From: Pseudoalteromonas sp. XI10
Lineage (GTDB): Bacteria; Pseudomonadota; Gammaproteobacteria; Enterobacterales; Alteromonadaceae
Length of the DNA stretch: 64,000 nucleotides
NCBI RefSeq assembly: GCF_001469895.1
Contig: NZ_LOPY01000047.1
Location: forward strand, 186,001-250,000
Direction: 5' to 3'
Part shown: positions 1 through 8,935 of the stretch, in pieces
Numbering within the stretch: position 1 is the first letter of the stretch
How the letters are laid out: the number at the start of each line of letters is the position of its first letter
The notes under the pieces: model-generated
The model's input: only the letters and a program-made list of their open reading frames with translations
Database searches by the model: none
Told to the model about the DNA's origin: nothing
Translations under genes and position numbers: made by a program

Positions 1-1
1 C

Positions 2-487
2 ATTAACTTTCGAATGCGCGCTATGTTAGTCAGCTTTATGACTCATCATATGAACATTCATTGGCAATCCGTCAGCTTTATTTTATCGCGTTATTTTTTA
101 GATTTTGAGCCTGGTATTCACTACCCACAAATCCAAATGCAAGCATCGGTCACAGGAACCAACACGATTCGTTTGTATAACCCAATAAAGCAATCTGAAG
201 ATAAAGACCCAGATGGCATATTTATTAAAACATGGTGCCCTGAGCTTAAAAACTTACCCATAGAAGATCTCCACCAGCCATGGCAACAGCCGCCAATGGA
301 GGCCTTATTTAATAACTTTAAACTCGGCGAAGACTACCCTGAGCCTATGGTAGATATTGAACATGCAGCCAAACAAGCACGTGAGCGATTATGGTCATTT
401 CGAGAACGTGATGATGTAAAGCGTGGCACAAAAGCCGTACTGCATAAGCATGTTACAAGCCTTAAAAGACAACGCCATGGCTCATAA
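2..487 (+). CDS. Photolyase/cryptochrome family FAD-binding protein, C-terminal part
   Basis: This is the 3' end of a gene that begins before the window; the frame is open from base 2 ([16 protein letters not shown]...). That opening, with a Trp-rich segment and the stretch [19 protein letters not shown], is typical of the end of the FAD-binding helical domain of the photolyase/cryptochrome superfamily, which carries the photolyase active-site lining. The motif [20 protein letters not shown] matches the usual 'NPxKQsxdkDPxGxFIkxwvPEL' pattern. The antenna domain is not visible, so repair enzyme and photoreceptor cannot be separated. Its stop overlaps the next gene by 11 bp, which suggests coupled translation with the DUF2256 protein. 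An internal ATG at base 14 is not a plausible start, because the frame and the domain continue upstream. Confidence 0.85.
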   Translation: MNFRMRAMLVSFMTHHMNIHWQSVSFILSRYFLDFEPGIHYPQIQMQASVTGTNTIRLYNPIKQSEDKDPDGIFIKTWCPELKNLPIEDLHQPWQQPPMEALFNNFKLGEDYPEPMVDIEHAAKQARERLWSFRERDDVKRGTKAVLHKHVTSLKRQRHGS

Positions 488-629
488 AAAGCTTAATTTA
501 CCCAGCAAAACCTGCCCCGTCTGCGACAGGCCATTTATGTGGCGTAAAAAATGGCAACGTGACTGGGAGCATGTAAAGTACTGCTCAGAGCGTTGCAAGC
601 GTGAAGCAAAAAGAAATATTGGCGTTTAA
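477..629 (+). CDS. DUF2256 small zinc-finger-like protein
   Basis: A 50-residue protein that starts inside the end of the photolyase-family gene. The core [18 protein letters not shown] followed by YCSERC is the DUF2256 signature: two CxxC/CxxxC-type cysteine pairs that probably bind a metal, plus conserved Trp and Arg/Lys residues. The ATG at 477 is preferred over a longer in-frame opening at 423, because family members begin just before the first cysteine pair and the longer form would overlap the upstream gene much more. DUF2256 proteins are often encoded beside or fused to cryptochrome/photolyase genes (family knowledge), which fits here. The biochemical role is unknown; a link to the flavoprotein is inferred from position only. 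Confidence 0.85.
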   Translation: MAHKKLNLPSKTCPVCDRPFMWRKKWQRDWEHVKYCSERCKREAKRNIGV

Positions 630-718
630 GTTGCACTTATATCGTTAACTCACAGTTTTCGGCACAAAACCCTGAAAGCCTTTCACGGTTGTCGAAAAAA
701 TTTACAAAGGAGATGACG

Positions 719-1147
719 ATGACGATTAAAAAATCTGCACATACGAGTTGGTCTGGTGATATTAAATCTGGCAAAGGCTATATTTCTAGTCAAAGTGGCG
801 CGCTTGAGAAACAGCCATTTGGCTTTAACACTCGCTTTGAAGATAAGTCAGGCACTAACCCTGAAGAGCTGGTTGCAGCGGCACACAGTAGCTGTTTTAG
901 CATGGCGCTATCGCTTGCACTAACTGAAGCAGGCTTTGTCGCTGACGACATAACGACCAAAGCAACAGTGAGTCTTGATGAAGTTGATGACGGCTTCGAA
1001 GTGAGCCACATTGCACTTGATGTTAGTGCTAAGATAAAAGAAATTTCGAGCGAAAAGTTTGAGCAACTTTGTGAGCAAACCAAGCAAGGCTGCCCTATTT
1101 CTAAACTGATGAATGCCGAAATATCACTCACCACAACGCTTAATTAA
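719..1147 (+). CDS. osmC: OsmC family organic hydroperoxide reductase
   Basis: A 142-residue protein nearly co-linear with E. coli OsmC (MTIKKSAHTSWSGDIKSGKG; GFNTRFEDKSGTNPEELVAAAH). OsmC/Ohr enzymes are cytoplasmic thiol peroxidases that reduce organic hydroperoxides using two cysteines. Both are visible: Cys59 in HSSCFSMAL and Cys125 in QGCPISK. The length matches the family. The ATG at 719 is chosen because AAAGGAG (706-712) lies six bases upstream; the ATG at 713 touches the ribosome site, and a TTG at 689 would add residues not found in the family. An intrinsic terminator follows directly, so the gene is probably transcribed alone. A third cysteine, Cys118, is not part of the catalytic pair. 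Confidence 0.93.
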   Translation: MTIKKSAHTSWSGDIKSGKGYISSQSGALEKQPFGFNTRFEDKSGTNPEELVAAAHSSCFSMALSLALTEAGFVADDITTKATVSLDEVDDGFEVSHIALDVSAKIKEISSEKFEQLCEQTKQGCPISKLMNAEISLTTTLN

Positions 1148-1154
1148 TCTCTGT

Positions 1155-1178
1155 AGGCCAAGCACTGCTTGGCCTTTT
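1155..1178 (+). terminator. Intrinsic terminator after osmC
   Basis: Stem AGGCCAAGC / GCTTGGCCT with loop ACT, followed by TTTT. It starts 8 bases after the osmC stop codon. Confidence 0.75.
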
Positions 1179-1273
1179 CACAAACTAACAGACCCACAAC
1201 ACTTTATTACAATGTAAATACCTACTTGTTGTATTATCTTGATGAAGCAAAACCAAATACAACAAGGATATGT

Positions 1274-2065
1274 ATGTTTAAACAACTTGCCCCTATTGCT
1301 CTGGCAGCACTTGCTTATTCAAGCAGCTCAATCGCAACAGAACAACAGATGAGTAAACAATGGTTCAATAGTATCGACTATACGCACATAGAGAGTAACA
1401 GATATAGTTTTAATGCTTACCAATTAGTGAGCCATTACTACTTTGAGGAGCAGCAGAGCTCTGGGGTACTTGATGATTATGGTTACCTAGATACAGATTC
1501 AAACATCCGAGTGAATTACTTTAATAGCGATTACACTGATTATCTTGGCATGTTTGGTGAAGGATTTTATAAAAACTGGTTTGTTACAGGTGAAATTTAC
1601 GATGTTGATGATGCTGATGACTATACCTTAGGAATAGGCTATTTATTTGCCGATGCCTTAAAGGTCTCTGTAAATAGGGATGTGCGTGAATATGGTGATG
1701 ATTATTTCCGCTTAAAAGCGCAGTATAACCTCCAAATAAACGATAAGGATTACCTTGGTTTTAGCGCGGAAACAGATGATGAACTCGACGTTTGGAATGT
1801 CTCTGCCAGATACTTTAATCATTTAAGTGGTAGCCATTACATTACTGTCGATGTTGGCCACCAAGACAGCCTTAATGATTCAGCAAGCAATGCCATGATC
1901 AGCTACTACTTCGGCGATCACTATGCCATAGGCGCAGGTTTGGATGATTCTGAACTCGTTTTACAAGGCAAGTACTTTATTAATGATAAATACTATTTAA
2001 CCGCGAATTACACTGAAAGCGGCTCTGCTGAACTTTATAACCTTAAGTTTGTTGCCCAGTTTTAA
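1274..2065 (+). CDS. Putative outer-membrane beta-barrel (porin-like) protein
   Basis: A 263-residue exported protein. The ATG at 1274 sits behind an AAGGA box (1264-1268) and opens a clear signal peptide (MFKQLAPIALAALAYSSSSIATE). The rest alternates polar and aromatic residues in short strands with Tyr/Asp-rich turns, and the protein ends in ...NLKFVAQF. A terminal Phe after alternating hydrophobics is the usual C-terminal signal for outer-membrane barrel assembly. It resembles the small 'putative porin' proteins of Alteromonadales, but no substrate can be read from the sequence. A longer in-frame opening back to 1169 is rejected because it overlaps the osmC terminator and would bury the signal peptide. 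Confidence 0.6.
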   Translation: MFKQLAPIALAALAYSSSSIATEQQMSKQWFNSIDYTHIESNRYSFNAYQLVSHYYFEEQQSSGVLDDYGYLDTDSNIRVNYFNSDYTDYLGMFGEGFYKNWFVTGEIYDVDDADDYTLGIGYLFADALKVSVNRDVREYGDDYFRLKAQYNLQINDKDYLGFSAETDDELDVWNVSARYFNHLSGSHYITVDVGHQDSLNDSASNAMISYYFGDHYAIGAGLDDSELVLQGKYFINDKYYLTANYTESGSAELYNLKFVAQF

Positions 2066-2092
2066 ACTGATATGAGCCAATAGCTTTAAACA

Positions 2093-2119
2093 AAAACGCC
2101 GCTTGTAAAGCGGCGTTTT
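2093..2119. terminator. Bidirectional intrinsic terminator
   Basis: Perfect stem AAAACGCCGC / GCGGCGTTTT with a 7-base loop between two converging genes. A/T tracts on both sides make it usable in both directions. Confidence 0.82.
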
Positions 2120-2131
2120 CAGTTTCTAGAA

Positions 2132-3622
2132 TTACATATTACCTAGCTTCATCATCATTGCAGTGTACATTTTTAAGTTCAGTTCTAACTGCTCTTTAGT
2201 AATAAACTCATGCTCTGAGTGGCCTGTGTACTTTTTACCTGGCATTGATGGACCAAATGACACCGCATTATCAAACAGCTTAGCATTTGTGCCACCACCA
2301 ATTGACACAAAGCCCGCGTCTTTATCGCCGGTAAAGTGCTTAAAGATATCGAGTAACGCCTCTGCATGAGGCGCACCATCTAACAGCATTGGCGTACCAA
2401 TCACAACTTTAGTGTCTTTTAACGTAACACCATTAGTAGTTTGCCAAGCGCTAAGTGCTTCATTAATTTGCTGCTCAAGCACCGCTTCTTGTTTTCCTAC
2501 CGGACGACGCATATTAATCGACAACTTAATGTCGTTACCATCGCGGCTTAATAAGGTTGGCGAAACAGTCATCGGGCCCATAAAGTCATGCTTATAACCA
2601 ATTTCACCGAATTGCGCGCCGTATAAGTCAAGACCAATTAGCTGATTGATAAACTCAATTGCTTGACCATCGCTATTGTTCTCAAGATCAATACCTTTAA
2701 AGATTTCTGCAAGGTGCGCAATGGCGTTTTCACCCGCCTCTGGCTCAGATGAATGCGCTGAAATCCCCTTCACTTGGACTAACAAGCCATTTGTTTGCTC
2801 AGTCATCGCCACTTTGACGTTTTTAAGCTGAGCAACATTGTCGTGTAATTTAGCCACAGTTGCCGCATCAGCGTTATGTACTAACACACTGGCATCTTCA
2901 GGGATTTGGCTAACAAAGGCGCCGCCTTTTAAGTCACTAACATATAAGCCTGTTTGTGCAGAGGTCGCAGAGAAAGTCGGGGCAATTAAGCTCCAGCCTT
3001 TTTCTGCAACAACCACAGGGTATGAAGCATCAATAGTGACAGCGTATTTTGGTTGCTGATAGGTTTTCATGAACTCTTCGAGTGGTGCCCAGTCAGACTC
3101 TTCTGCAAGGTAAACCATTAATTCAATACGGTTATTTAATGTAATACCCTTGTCTTTAATCGCCTTCATTGCATGCAGTGCAGTCGCAATTGCGCCTTTA
3201 TCATCTTCTGTACCACGTGCAATTAGCTTTCCTGGCTCAGAGGTTTTATCCATTTTAAATGGACTTTGCTGCCATTTACTGGCATCTGCTGGTTGCACAT
3301 CACCATGGGTTACTATGGTTACTTTGTCAGCTTGGTTACCCATGCCAATTAATACTGTGTAGCCTAAATCTTGATAATCAAACCCAAACTGCGCCGCTTT
3401 CATTTTTAAGAACGACTTAAAGCCAATGAAATCTGGGTTATCTGGATTCGCTAGCCCTTCTTTATTTACCGTTGGATACGAAACTAAATTCTCTAAGGTA
3501 TGAATTTGCGCTTGTTGATATTGCTCTACCGCGTAGTTAGCCAGCTTTTCACTTTGCTCAGACACAGCTGCCTGACTAGAGAAAGCACTTAATAAAAATG
3601 CAGCAAGTAATGAATGTTTCAA
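2132..3622 (-). CDS. Secreted M20 family dipeptidase
   Basis: A 496-residue zinc peptidase with a signal peptide (residues 1-18, cut near SSQA). M20 dipeptidases cleave short peptides with two co-catalytic metals. The expected residues are visible: His106 and Asp108 in THGDV, Asp140 in RGTEDDKG, the catalytic base and ligand Glu174-Glu175 in LAEESDW, Asp198 in TIDAS and a late ligand His468 in GHSEHE. The lid/dimerisation insertion of about 200 residues lies between them, as in PepV/Sapep-type dipeptidases. The signal peptide puts it in the periplasm or outside, unlike cytoplasmic PepV, consistent with peptide scavenging. It converges on the porin-like gene across a shared terminator. Exact substrate unknown. 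Confidence 0.9.
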   Translation of the reverse strand: MKHSLLAAFLLSAFSSQAAVSEQSEKLANYAVEQYQQAQIHTLENLVSYPTVNKEGLANPDNPDFIGFKSFLKMKAAQFGFDYQDLGYTVLIGMGNQADKVTIVTHGDVQPADASKWQQSPFKMDKTSEPGKLIARGTEDDKGAIATALHAMKAIKDKGITLNNRIELMVYLAEESDWAPLEEFMKTYQQPKYAVTIDASYPVVVAEKGWSLIAPTFSATSAQTGLYVSDLKGGAFVSQIPEDASVLVHNADAATVAKLHDNVAQLKNVKVAMTEQTNGLLVQVKGISAHSSEPEAGENAIAHLAEIFKGIDLENNSDGQAIEFINQLIGLDLYGAQFGEIGYKHDFMGPMTVSPTLLSRDGNDIKLSINMRRPVGKQEAVLEQQINEALSAWQTTNGVTLKDTKVVIGTPMLLDGAPHAEALLDIFKHFTGDKDAGFVSIGGGTNAKLFDNAVSFGPSMPGKKYTGHSEHEFITKEQLELNLKMYTAMMMKLGNM

Positions 3623-3778
3623 GATAAGCTCCAGAGTTTAAGAAGGTTTTTAGAAAGTCGCCTTGATTGTAACGCTTATAACGCCGACATAACATCTCTA
3701 ATTCAAGCAAAATAGATCGCTTAAAAATACCAACAAGGTACAATAGCCACTCACCCTATTAATTCGTTTGTTAGACTC

Positions 3779-3925
3779 ATGAACCGCAGAAAAAAGATCT
3801 TCACTAAACTTAAGCAAAAAGATAAGCGCGCCAATGCAAAATTGCATAAAAGTAATAAACCGGCATACATCTCAAAGGCAGAACGCGAAAAATTAGCACA
3901 GCAAGAAGCTGAGCAGGAAAGTTAA
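3779..3925 (+). CDS. DUF2986 small basic protein
   Basis: A 48-residue, highly charged protein (MNRRKKIFTKLKQKDKRANA, then KLHKSNKPAYISKAEREKLA). The opening MNRRKKI and the core NAKLHKSNKPxYISKAxR match DUF2986, a short family found in marine gammaproteobacteria such as Vibrio, Shewanella and Pseudoalteromonas. It has no membrane segment or cysteine. Function is unknown; its basic character allows nucleic-acid or ribosome contact, but that is speculation. No strong ribosome-binding site was seen before the ATG at 3779. It is easy to miss because of its size. Confidence 0.8.
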   Translation: MNRRKKIFTKLKQKDKRANAKLHKSNKPAYISKAEREKLAQQEAEQES

Positions 3926-3951
3926 AATACCTAGCGGTCAGCGGTAGGGTT

Positions 3952-3976
3952 GTAGGCGCGATTTTACATCGCGCAA
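3952..3976 (+). repeat. REP-like GTAG palindrome
   Basis: A GTAG tetranucleotide followed by the hairpin GCGCGAT / ATCGCGC. The same unit recurs at 8806-8830 with one difference. A GTAG head plus palindrome is the architecture of REP sequences mobilised by RAYT transposases; no RAYT gene is in the window. Confidence 0.7.
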
Positions 3977-4008
3977 CACGCAAAAGAAATTTCACGCCGC
4001 TGCCAGCT

Positions 4009-4166
4009 GTAGGCGTCACGCTTGCTTAGCGCGTCTCAAACGCCACCACAAAACAAACACCCTCGCGCGAAATAAATTTCACGCCTACAACACCTCAATT
4101 CACATTTGTATCAGACACGTGATCTGACTCGCTAACTTTACTCTCGTAGCTAGATACTCTGGTTTT
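4009..4166 (+). repeat. Direct repeat, copy A (~158 bp)
   Basis: This gene-free stretch (3926-4291) is filled by repeats. Bases 4009-4166 recur in the same orientation at 8936-9092. By hand alignment there are about 13 differences including a one-base gap. Each copy starts with GTAGGCGTCACGCTTGCTT, contains an inverted REP-like unit ending in TTTCACGCCTAC, and ends in a unique tail with ACTCGCTAACTTTACTCTCG. The two copies bracket a 4.8-kb gene block. Confidence 0.85.
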
Positions 4167-4291
4167 GCGCGTAGAAATTTCACGCCTAGCAACTCAACTC
4201 TTTTCACACTCATTCACAAATTGTGCTTCACATAGTTCCGATTTTTAAGTATTTTAAAATTAATAAAATAACAACAATAAGATACAAGGGA

Positions 4292-4843
4292 ATGAGACGT
4301 TTATTGCTGCTTAGCTGTGCGCTTTTGTTAAGTGCATGCGCATCTAAAGTTACCAACATAAAAGAAGACCGAGACACACTATCTAAAGCCGATGAAGGCT
4401 ACCTACTGATTGGCATTGAAACTAACCGCAGTTTAAAAGCCATTTATATTGATGGTCCAAAGTCGCTAGTTCTTACGGCTAAGGACATTCGAAGTGGTAG
4501 CAATTATATTTTAGCGAATCTACCACTGGGTGATTACACCATCACACGCTTGAACTTAAGTCATTACTCATTTCTCAAATTTGATAACGATGAAGAAAGT
4601 TGGCAATTCACACTTGCCCCTAACAAAGTTAATTATGTTGGCCATTTAGACATAACAACTATAGGTTACTGGAACACACGCTCTCATATTGTTTTAGAAA
4701 ACCGTAGTTCTGAAGCACTGCAATACATGGAACAAAACTTCCCAACGATTTTGTCTGGTCGCTCGCTAAATTATGGCGGCCCCGGCGAAGACTCATTCTT
4801 TGATTATTTGGAACAAACATTTTCGCAGCAGGAAGCAAAATAA
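4292..4843 (+). CDS. Lipoprotein of unknown function, coupled to S9-Sel1 peptidase
   Basis: A 183-residue lipoprotein. The ATG at 4292 follows CAAGGGA (4285-4291) and opens a short signal with lipobox LSAC, lipidated Cys16. Upstream in-frame codons are discarded because they would bury this signal. The mature part is rich in beta-strand patterns (GYLLIGIETNRSLKAIYIDG) and resembles small DUF2846-like envelope lipoproteins only in a general way, so no function is assigned. Its stop codon overlaps the next start by one base (TAATG), so the two proteins are almost certainly made together; a role as an anchor or partner of the downstream peptidase is inferred. The pair lies inside the block flanked by direct repeats. 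Confidence 0.7.
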   Translation: MRRLLLLSCALLLSACASKVTNIKEDRDTLSKADEGYLLIGIETNRSLKAIYIDGPKSLVLTAKDIRSGSNYILANLPLGDYTITRLNLSHYSFLKFDNDEESWQFTLAPNKVNYVGHLDITTIGYWNTRSHIVLENRSSEALQYMEQNFPTILSGRSLNYGGPGEDSFFDYLEQTFSQQEAK

Positions 4844-7710
4844 TGAAAAAGCTACTTATCTTATTATTTTTTATTTTTCCCTTGCATGCTGAAATGTTAT
4901 CGAGTGAAGACTTAATGTATTCGCCCGATCAAAGCCAAGTTAAAGTATCGCCCAGTGGCCGTTGGATCAGCTTTTTAGAAGCGCAGGAAGACAAAACCAA
5001 AACTCTCAATATCATCGATATGGATTCGATGAAAATGTACTATATCGTCAAACTCGACGAGGATAATGATTTTTACAATTATCAATGGTTAACAGACGAT
5101 GATATTTTTATCAGTGTAAAAAGTCGCGATAGTGACGATTTTGAAGTCGTCGTGAATGTTATTGAAGGCGAAAAAAAACCAAAAATTGAACAGCATAGAG
5201 TTAAAGCAAAAGGCTACATCGTAGATAGGTTACTCAGTGATCCTGAACATATCTTATTTGCTAAACCTGATAAGAAAAACACACTGCTTTATCAAGTGCC
5301 CTTAACAGCTTTATACAGTAATGATTACAGCTCTTATACTCCTATAGAAAAAGGTTTAAAAGGTGCCTATAGCTACTTCTTTGACGAGCACAAACAGCAG
5401 CTTTTTACTGCAAAATTTGATGAAGACGAAAAGAGTTTACAGTTCTTCTATAAGGTTATTGGCAATAAAAAGTGGATCCCGATTTTTACTCTCACTGACG
5501 CAGATTATCAGTTTTTACCAATTGGATTTACAGACCAAGATCACCTTGCCGTCATTACCAACAAAAATACCGATAAGAGCCAGGTGAGCCTTTTTAATAT
5601 CAACACACAAGAAATCACCGACACACTCTATCAGCACCCAAAATATGACATTCAGTCCGCTGAGCTTGATGATAATGGCAAACTTATTGCTGCCTCGTAT
5701 ATCAAGCATGGTAAATATACTACCGATTATTTTATTGACGCCTATGAGCAATTACATAGCAAAGTTGCGGAAGCTTTAGGAGACGAACAGTTTTTTTGGG
5801 TTGATAGCTCTATCGATGGTAAGACACAAATTTTATTCAGTCACTCAGCCACCGTACCTGGCAAATACTATTTATACCAATCAGAAACAAATCACATGGA
5901 GTTACTGTTTTCTGTCGCCAAAAATAAAGACGCAACGTACGCTAAAACAACGTTTTTTAACTTTAAAGCCTACGATGGAACTAACCTAGAAGGTTACTTA
6001 ACCAAACCTATTAACAACGATAAGCAGGTATTATTAGTGATGCCACATGGTGGCCCAATAGGTATTCGTGAAAGTGATGAATTTAGCCCTGAGGTGCAAT
6101 ACCTTGCTTCCCGTGGTTTTTCTATCTTACGTGTTAATTTCAGAGGCTCAGCAGGGTTTGGTAAAGAGTTTTTAGAAAGCGGTGTTGGTCAATTTGGTAA
6201 CCTTATCGAACAAGACATTTCTGCCGCAGTGGCAGAAATTCGTTCACAATATAGCTTTAAACATACCTGCTCTATTGGCGCAAGCTATGGTGGTTATTCT
6301 GCGGTGATGCTGGCAATTAAACACCCTGATATTTATGAATGCGTGATTGCAAGTTTTGGTATTTATGACTTACCTCTACTTTATAACGCAAGTAATATCG
6401 CTTTAACTAAAGATTATCAAGAGCTTATAGAACGTACGGTTGGTGAATATAGCCAAGATTTAAAAGATATTTCCCCCGTCTATCAGGCTACATCTTTAAA
6501 AGCCCCAGTTCTTATTATTGCTGGTAAACAAGATGAAATATCGGGCTTTGAGCAAAGTAATCGCTTTTACTATGTTTTAAAGCGTTTAGGTCATGATGTT
6601 GAAAAAGCGTTTTTCGAGCGTTCAGGGCATGGCCATCAGATTTGGTATTACGATCAAGTAGAAGCAGCTTTAGCTAACGACTTTCTTGAAAGAAAACTTA
6701 ATCTAAACAGTACATTGACTAATTATACTGAATCAGAAAAGAAAGCGGTTCAACGTGATGCCATATTGTTAGCAGATACTTTTGACAGTAAGACTATAGA
6801 AACTGATCGTAAAAAAGAAAGCTTTGACTACTACCAATTAGCTGCCAACTTAGATCATGACCGAGCAATGTTTAATGTCGGTAGTTATTATCATCGTGGT
6901 GATAATAGACCAATCGATATCAAAGAAGCTATTGAGTATTACTCTCGAGCGGCAGAATTAGGCTATGAGCAAGCGCTGGAGCGTTTAGGCTATATATACT
7001 CTGTGAGTAAGCTAGTTAAACCGGATTATCATAAAGCAAAAGAGTTCTTTCAAACGGCCTTTGATAAAGAACATAGTGTTGATAATGCATTTAACTTAGC
7101 CTCTATCTATTGTATCGCTGATAATGAAATCAGAGATGTAGATAAGTGTTTATCTATGCTTAATAGCTATGCGAATAAAGTTGATAATGAATCTCGCCAA
7201 CATGTTCGAGAACAAATATCAATCATTATGCAAGAAGGAAACTACTCCGAGAATGAGCTAAAAGGTCTTCACAGTGTCTTAGCTAAACTTTATGGCTTGA
7301 ATTACCCGAATGCTATTTTGGAGTTAGAACGCAAAGGATTATTTAAACTAGTACTATCCGATAAGTTTAACGGTGAACCTGAAATAGAACAGCTATCAAA
7401 GCAATTAGATTTCATCTATAAACTCGATGATGAACAACGCTTTGGCATAGAGTTTTACATGAATCGTGATGGCCTCGATACTCGTAGAGATCGACTTGTT
7501 GTGTTTACCAAATGGCACTTCACTCCTGACGATAAAGCGCTCAATGATTTTGTTTACTATCAGACTCTATGGGGCGACCCAATTACCGAATGGTCTACCT
7601 ACCGCACTTTAGATGAAACATCGACTCCAGGTACGTGGACACTAGATGTGATGGGCGCAAACCAACAGTTGCTCTATCAAAACACCTTTAAAGTGACAGC
7701 TATCAACTAA
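4843..7710 (+). CDS. S9 prolyl-oligopeptidase-type serine peptidase fused to Sel1 repeats
   Basis: A 955-residue secreted protein. Order: signal peptide (1-17), beta-propeller-like region (about 20-370), alpha/beta-hydrolase domain (about 375-635), Sel1-like helical repeats (about 660-800) and a C-terminal beta-rich tail. The catalytic triad is readable: Ser481 in GASYGGYS, Asp564 in GKQDEISG and His596 in SGHGHQ. S9C-type enzymes normally stop at about 630-690 residues, so roughly 300 extra residues are unusual. The Sel1 part shows repeating A-x-x-x-L-G-x-x-Y patterns (for example AMFNVGSYYHRGD and ALERLGYIYS), normally a protein-protein interaction surface. Translation is coupled to the preceding lipoprotein by TAATG. 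Location is probably periplasmic. Confidence 0.88.
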   Translation: MKKLLILLFFIFPLHAEMLSSEDLMYSPDQSQVKVSPSGRWISFLEAQEDKTKTLNIIDMDSMKMYYIVKLDEDNDFYNYQWLTDDDIFISVKSRDSDDFEVVVNVIEGEKKPKIEQHRVKAKGYIVDRLLSDPEHILFAKPDKKNTLLYQVPLTALYSNDYSSYTPIEKGLKGAYSYFFDEHKQQLFTAKFDEDEKSLQFFYKVIGNKKWIPIFTLTDADYQFLPIGFTDQDHLAVITNKNTDKSQVSLFNINTQEITDTLYQHPKYDIQSAELDDNGKLIAASYIKHGKYTTDYFIDAYEQLHSKVAEALGDEQFFWVDSSIDGKTQILFSHSATVPGKYYLYQSETNHMELLFSVAKNKDATYAKTTFFNFKAYDGTNLEGYLTKPINNDKQVLLVMPHGGPIGIRESDEFSPEVQYLASRGFSILRVNFRGSAGFGKEFLESGVGQFGNLIEQDISAAVAEIRSQYSFKHTCSIGASYGGYSAVMLAIKHPDIYECVIASFGIYDLPLLYNASNIALTKDYQELIERTVGEYSQDLKDISPVYQATSLKAPVLIIAGKQDEISGFEQSNRFYYVLKRLGHDVEKAFFERSGHGHQIWYYDQVEAALANDFLERKLNLNSTLTNYTESEKKAVQRDAILLADTFDSKTIETDRKKESFDYYQLAANLDHDRAMFNVGSYYHRGDNRPIDIKEAIEYYSRAAELGYEQALERLGYIYSVSKLVKPDYHKAKEFFQTAFDKEHSVDNAFNLASIYCIADNEIRDVDKCLSMLNSYANKVDNESRQHVREQISIIMQEGNYSENELKGLHSVLAKLYGLNYPNAILELERKGLFKLVLSDKFNGEPEIEQLSKQLDFIYKLDDEQRFGIEFYMNRDGLDTRRDRLVVFTKWHFTPDDKALNDFVYYQTLWGDPITEWSTYRTLDETSTPGTWTLDVMGANQQLLYQNTFKVTAIN

Positions 7711-7746
7711 ACTCAAAATGCGCAATTTCAATCAGGTAACGACTTA

Positions 7747-7768
7747 GGGGCCATGGCAAACTGGCCCC
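7747..7768 (+). terminator. Possible terminator hairpin after S9-Sel1 gene
   Basis: Stem GGGGCCA / TGGCCCC with an 8-base loop, 36 bases after the stop codon. It lacks a downstream T-run, so termination strength is doubtful. Confidence 0.35.
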
Positions 7769-7795
7769 ACTTCTGAAAAGCATTAACGAGTAACC

Positions 7796-8653
7796 ATGAA
7801 AACGAAGCAACAACAACGCATTGAGTTAGTCTGTGACTACATTAGCCAGCATCTTGATGAACCTTTATCACTGGAGACACTCAGTGAGGTGGCATGTTGT
7901 TCGAAATATCATTTTCATCGTTTATTTGTCGCTGGAGTTGGCCTAAGCGTTACCAAATATGCGCAGCTTGCGCGTTTAAAGCGTGCCTCATTTCGACTTG
8001 CATTTGAACATCAACTTAAAATTATTGATGTTGCATTAGAAGCGCAATTTGATAGTCCTGAAGCATTTAGCCGTGCTTTTAAGCGCACCTTTACGCAGTC
8101 GCCTAGCGAATTCAGAAGCAAACCAAACTGGCCTAATTGGCACACACAGTTTGAATTTTCATTACCTGACAAAAAGGTTTGCCCTATGAATGTAAACATT
8201 GTTGATTTTAAAACACAGCCGGTGGCTTTATTAACCCACCAAGGCGCTGCTAATACCCTAATGAATACCGCTGCAAAATTTATTGAGTGGCGAAAAGAAT
8301 CAGGCTTTTCACCTGTTAAAACCAGTAACACATATGGGATCCCATATAGCGATCCGGCCACCACTGAAGACCATGCATTTCGTTTTGACTTCGCAGGCAG
8401 TATCACCTCACCGATTACTGAAAACCCGCAAGGTGTGCGAAATGGTGAAATTCCAGCAGGACGCTGCGCCGTTGTTCGTCATAATGGCTCTCATGACACC
8501 ATTAGCGATACAGTTTACTACTTATACCGTGAATGGCTGGTGCAAAGCGGCGAAGAGGTCAGAGACTTCCCCTGCTTCTTTCATTACCTCAACCTCATCC
8601 ATGAAGTTGATGAATGTGACCTGCAAACGGATATATATTTGCCGATAAAGTGA
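7796..8653 (+). CDS. AraC family regulator with GyrI-like effector domain
   Basis: A 285-residue transcription factor. The first ~107 residues form the double helix-turn-helix of AraC/XylS proteins (LSLETLSEVACCSKYHFHR and the second helix pair ending in FKRTFTQSPSEFR). Residues from about 130 to the end match a GyrI-like/SOUL-type small-molecule binding domain (VDFKTQPVALLTHQGA; GEIPAGRCAVVRHNGSHDTI; LPIK end). This Rob/MarA-like layout usually senses hydrophobic or cationic compounds and activates efflux or stress genes. It is probably a local regulator of its neighbours, but no operator was identified. Its stop codon is followed with zero spacing by the heptanucleotide array. Confidence 0.87.
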   Translation: MKTKQQQRIELVCDYISQHLDEPLSLETLSEVACCSKYHFHRLFVAGVGLSVTKYAQLARLKRASFRLAFEHQLKIIDVALEAQFDSPEAFSRAFKRTFTQSPSEFRSKPNWPNWHTQFEFSLPDKKVCPMNVNIVDFKTQPVALLTHQGAANTLMNTAAKFIEWRKESGFSPVKTSNTYGIPYSDPATTEDHAFRFDFAGSITSPITENPQGVRNGEIPAGRCAVVRHNGSHDTISDTVYYLYREWLVQSGEEVRDFPCFFHYLNLIHEVDECDLQTDIYLPIK

Positions 8654-8802
<149 letters not shown>

Positions 8803-8804
8803 AT

Positions 8805-8932
8805 TGTAGGCGCGATTTTATATCGCGCAATATAAAAAGATAACGCGCGAAATAAATTTCACGCCTACATCAAAAAACGTGGGAGCGGCTTTAGCCGTGA
8901 ATAAAGCTGTTCGGCGTTAAAACGCCTCCTAC
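8805..8932. repeat. Cluster of REP-like palindromes
   Basis: The gene-free stretch 8654-9188 holds the heptamer array, this cluster, direct repeat copy B and a short degenerate tail. The cluster contains GTAGGCGCGAT/ATCGCGC (8806-8830), an inverted unit ending in TTTCACGCCTAC (about 8844-8868), a GTGGG-headed CGGCT/AGCCG hairpin (about 8880-8898), and an inverted GGCGTT/AACGCC hairpin ending in CTCCTAC (8910-8932), whose 23 bases recur exactly at 13786-13808. Confidence 0.75.
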
Positions 8933-8935
8933 ACC

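Noticed and set aside
2163-3362. Several open frames of 60-73 residues antisense to the M20 gene
   Set aside because: They are shadows of a long gene with clear catalytic motifs and have no start signals.
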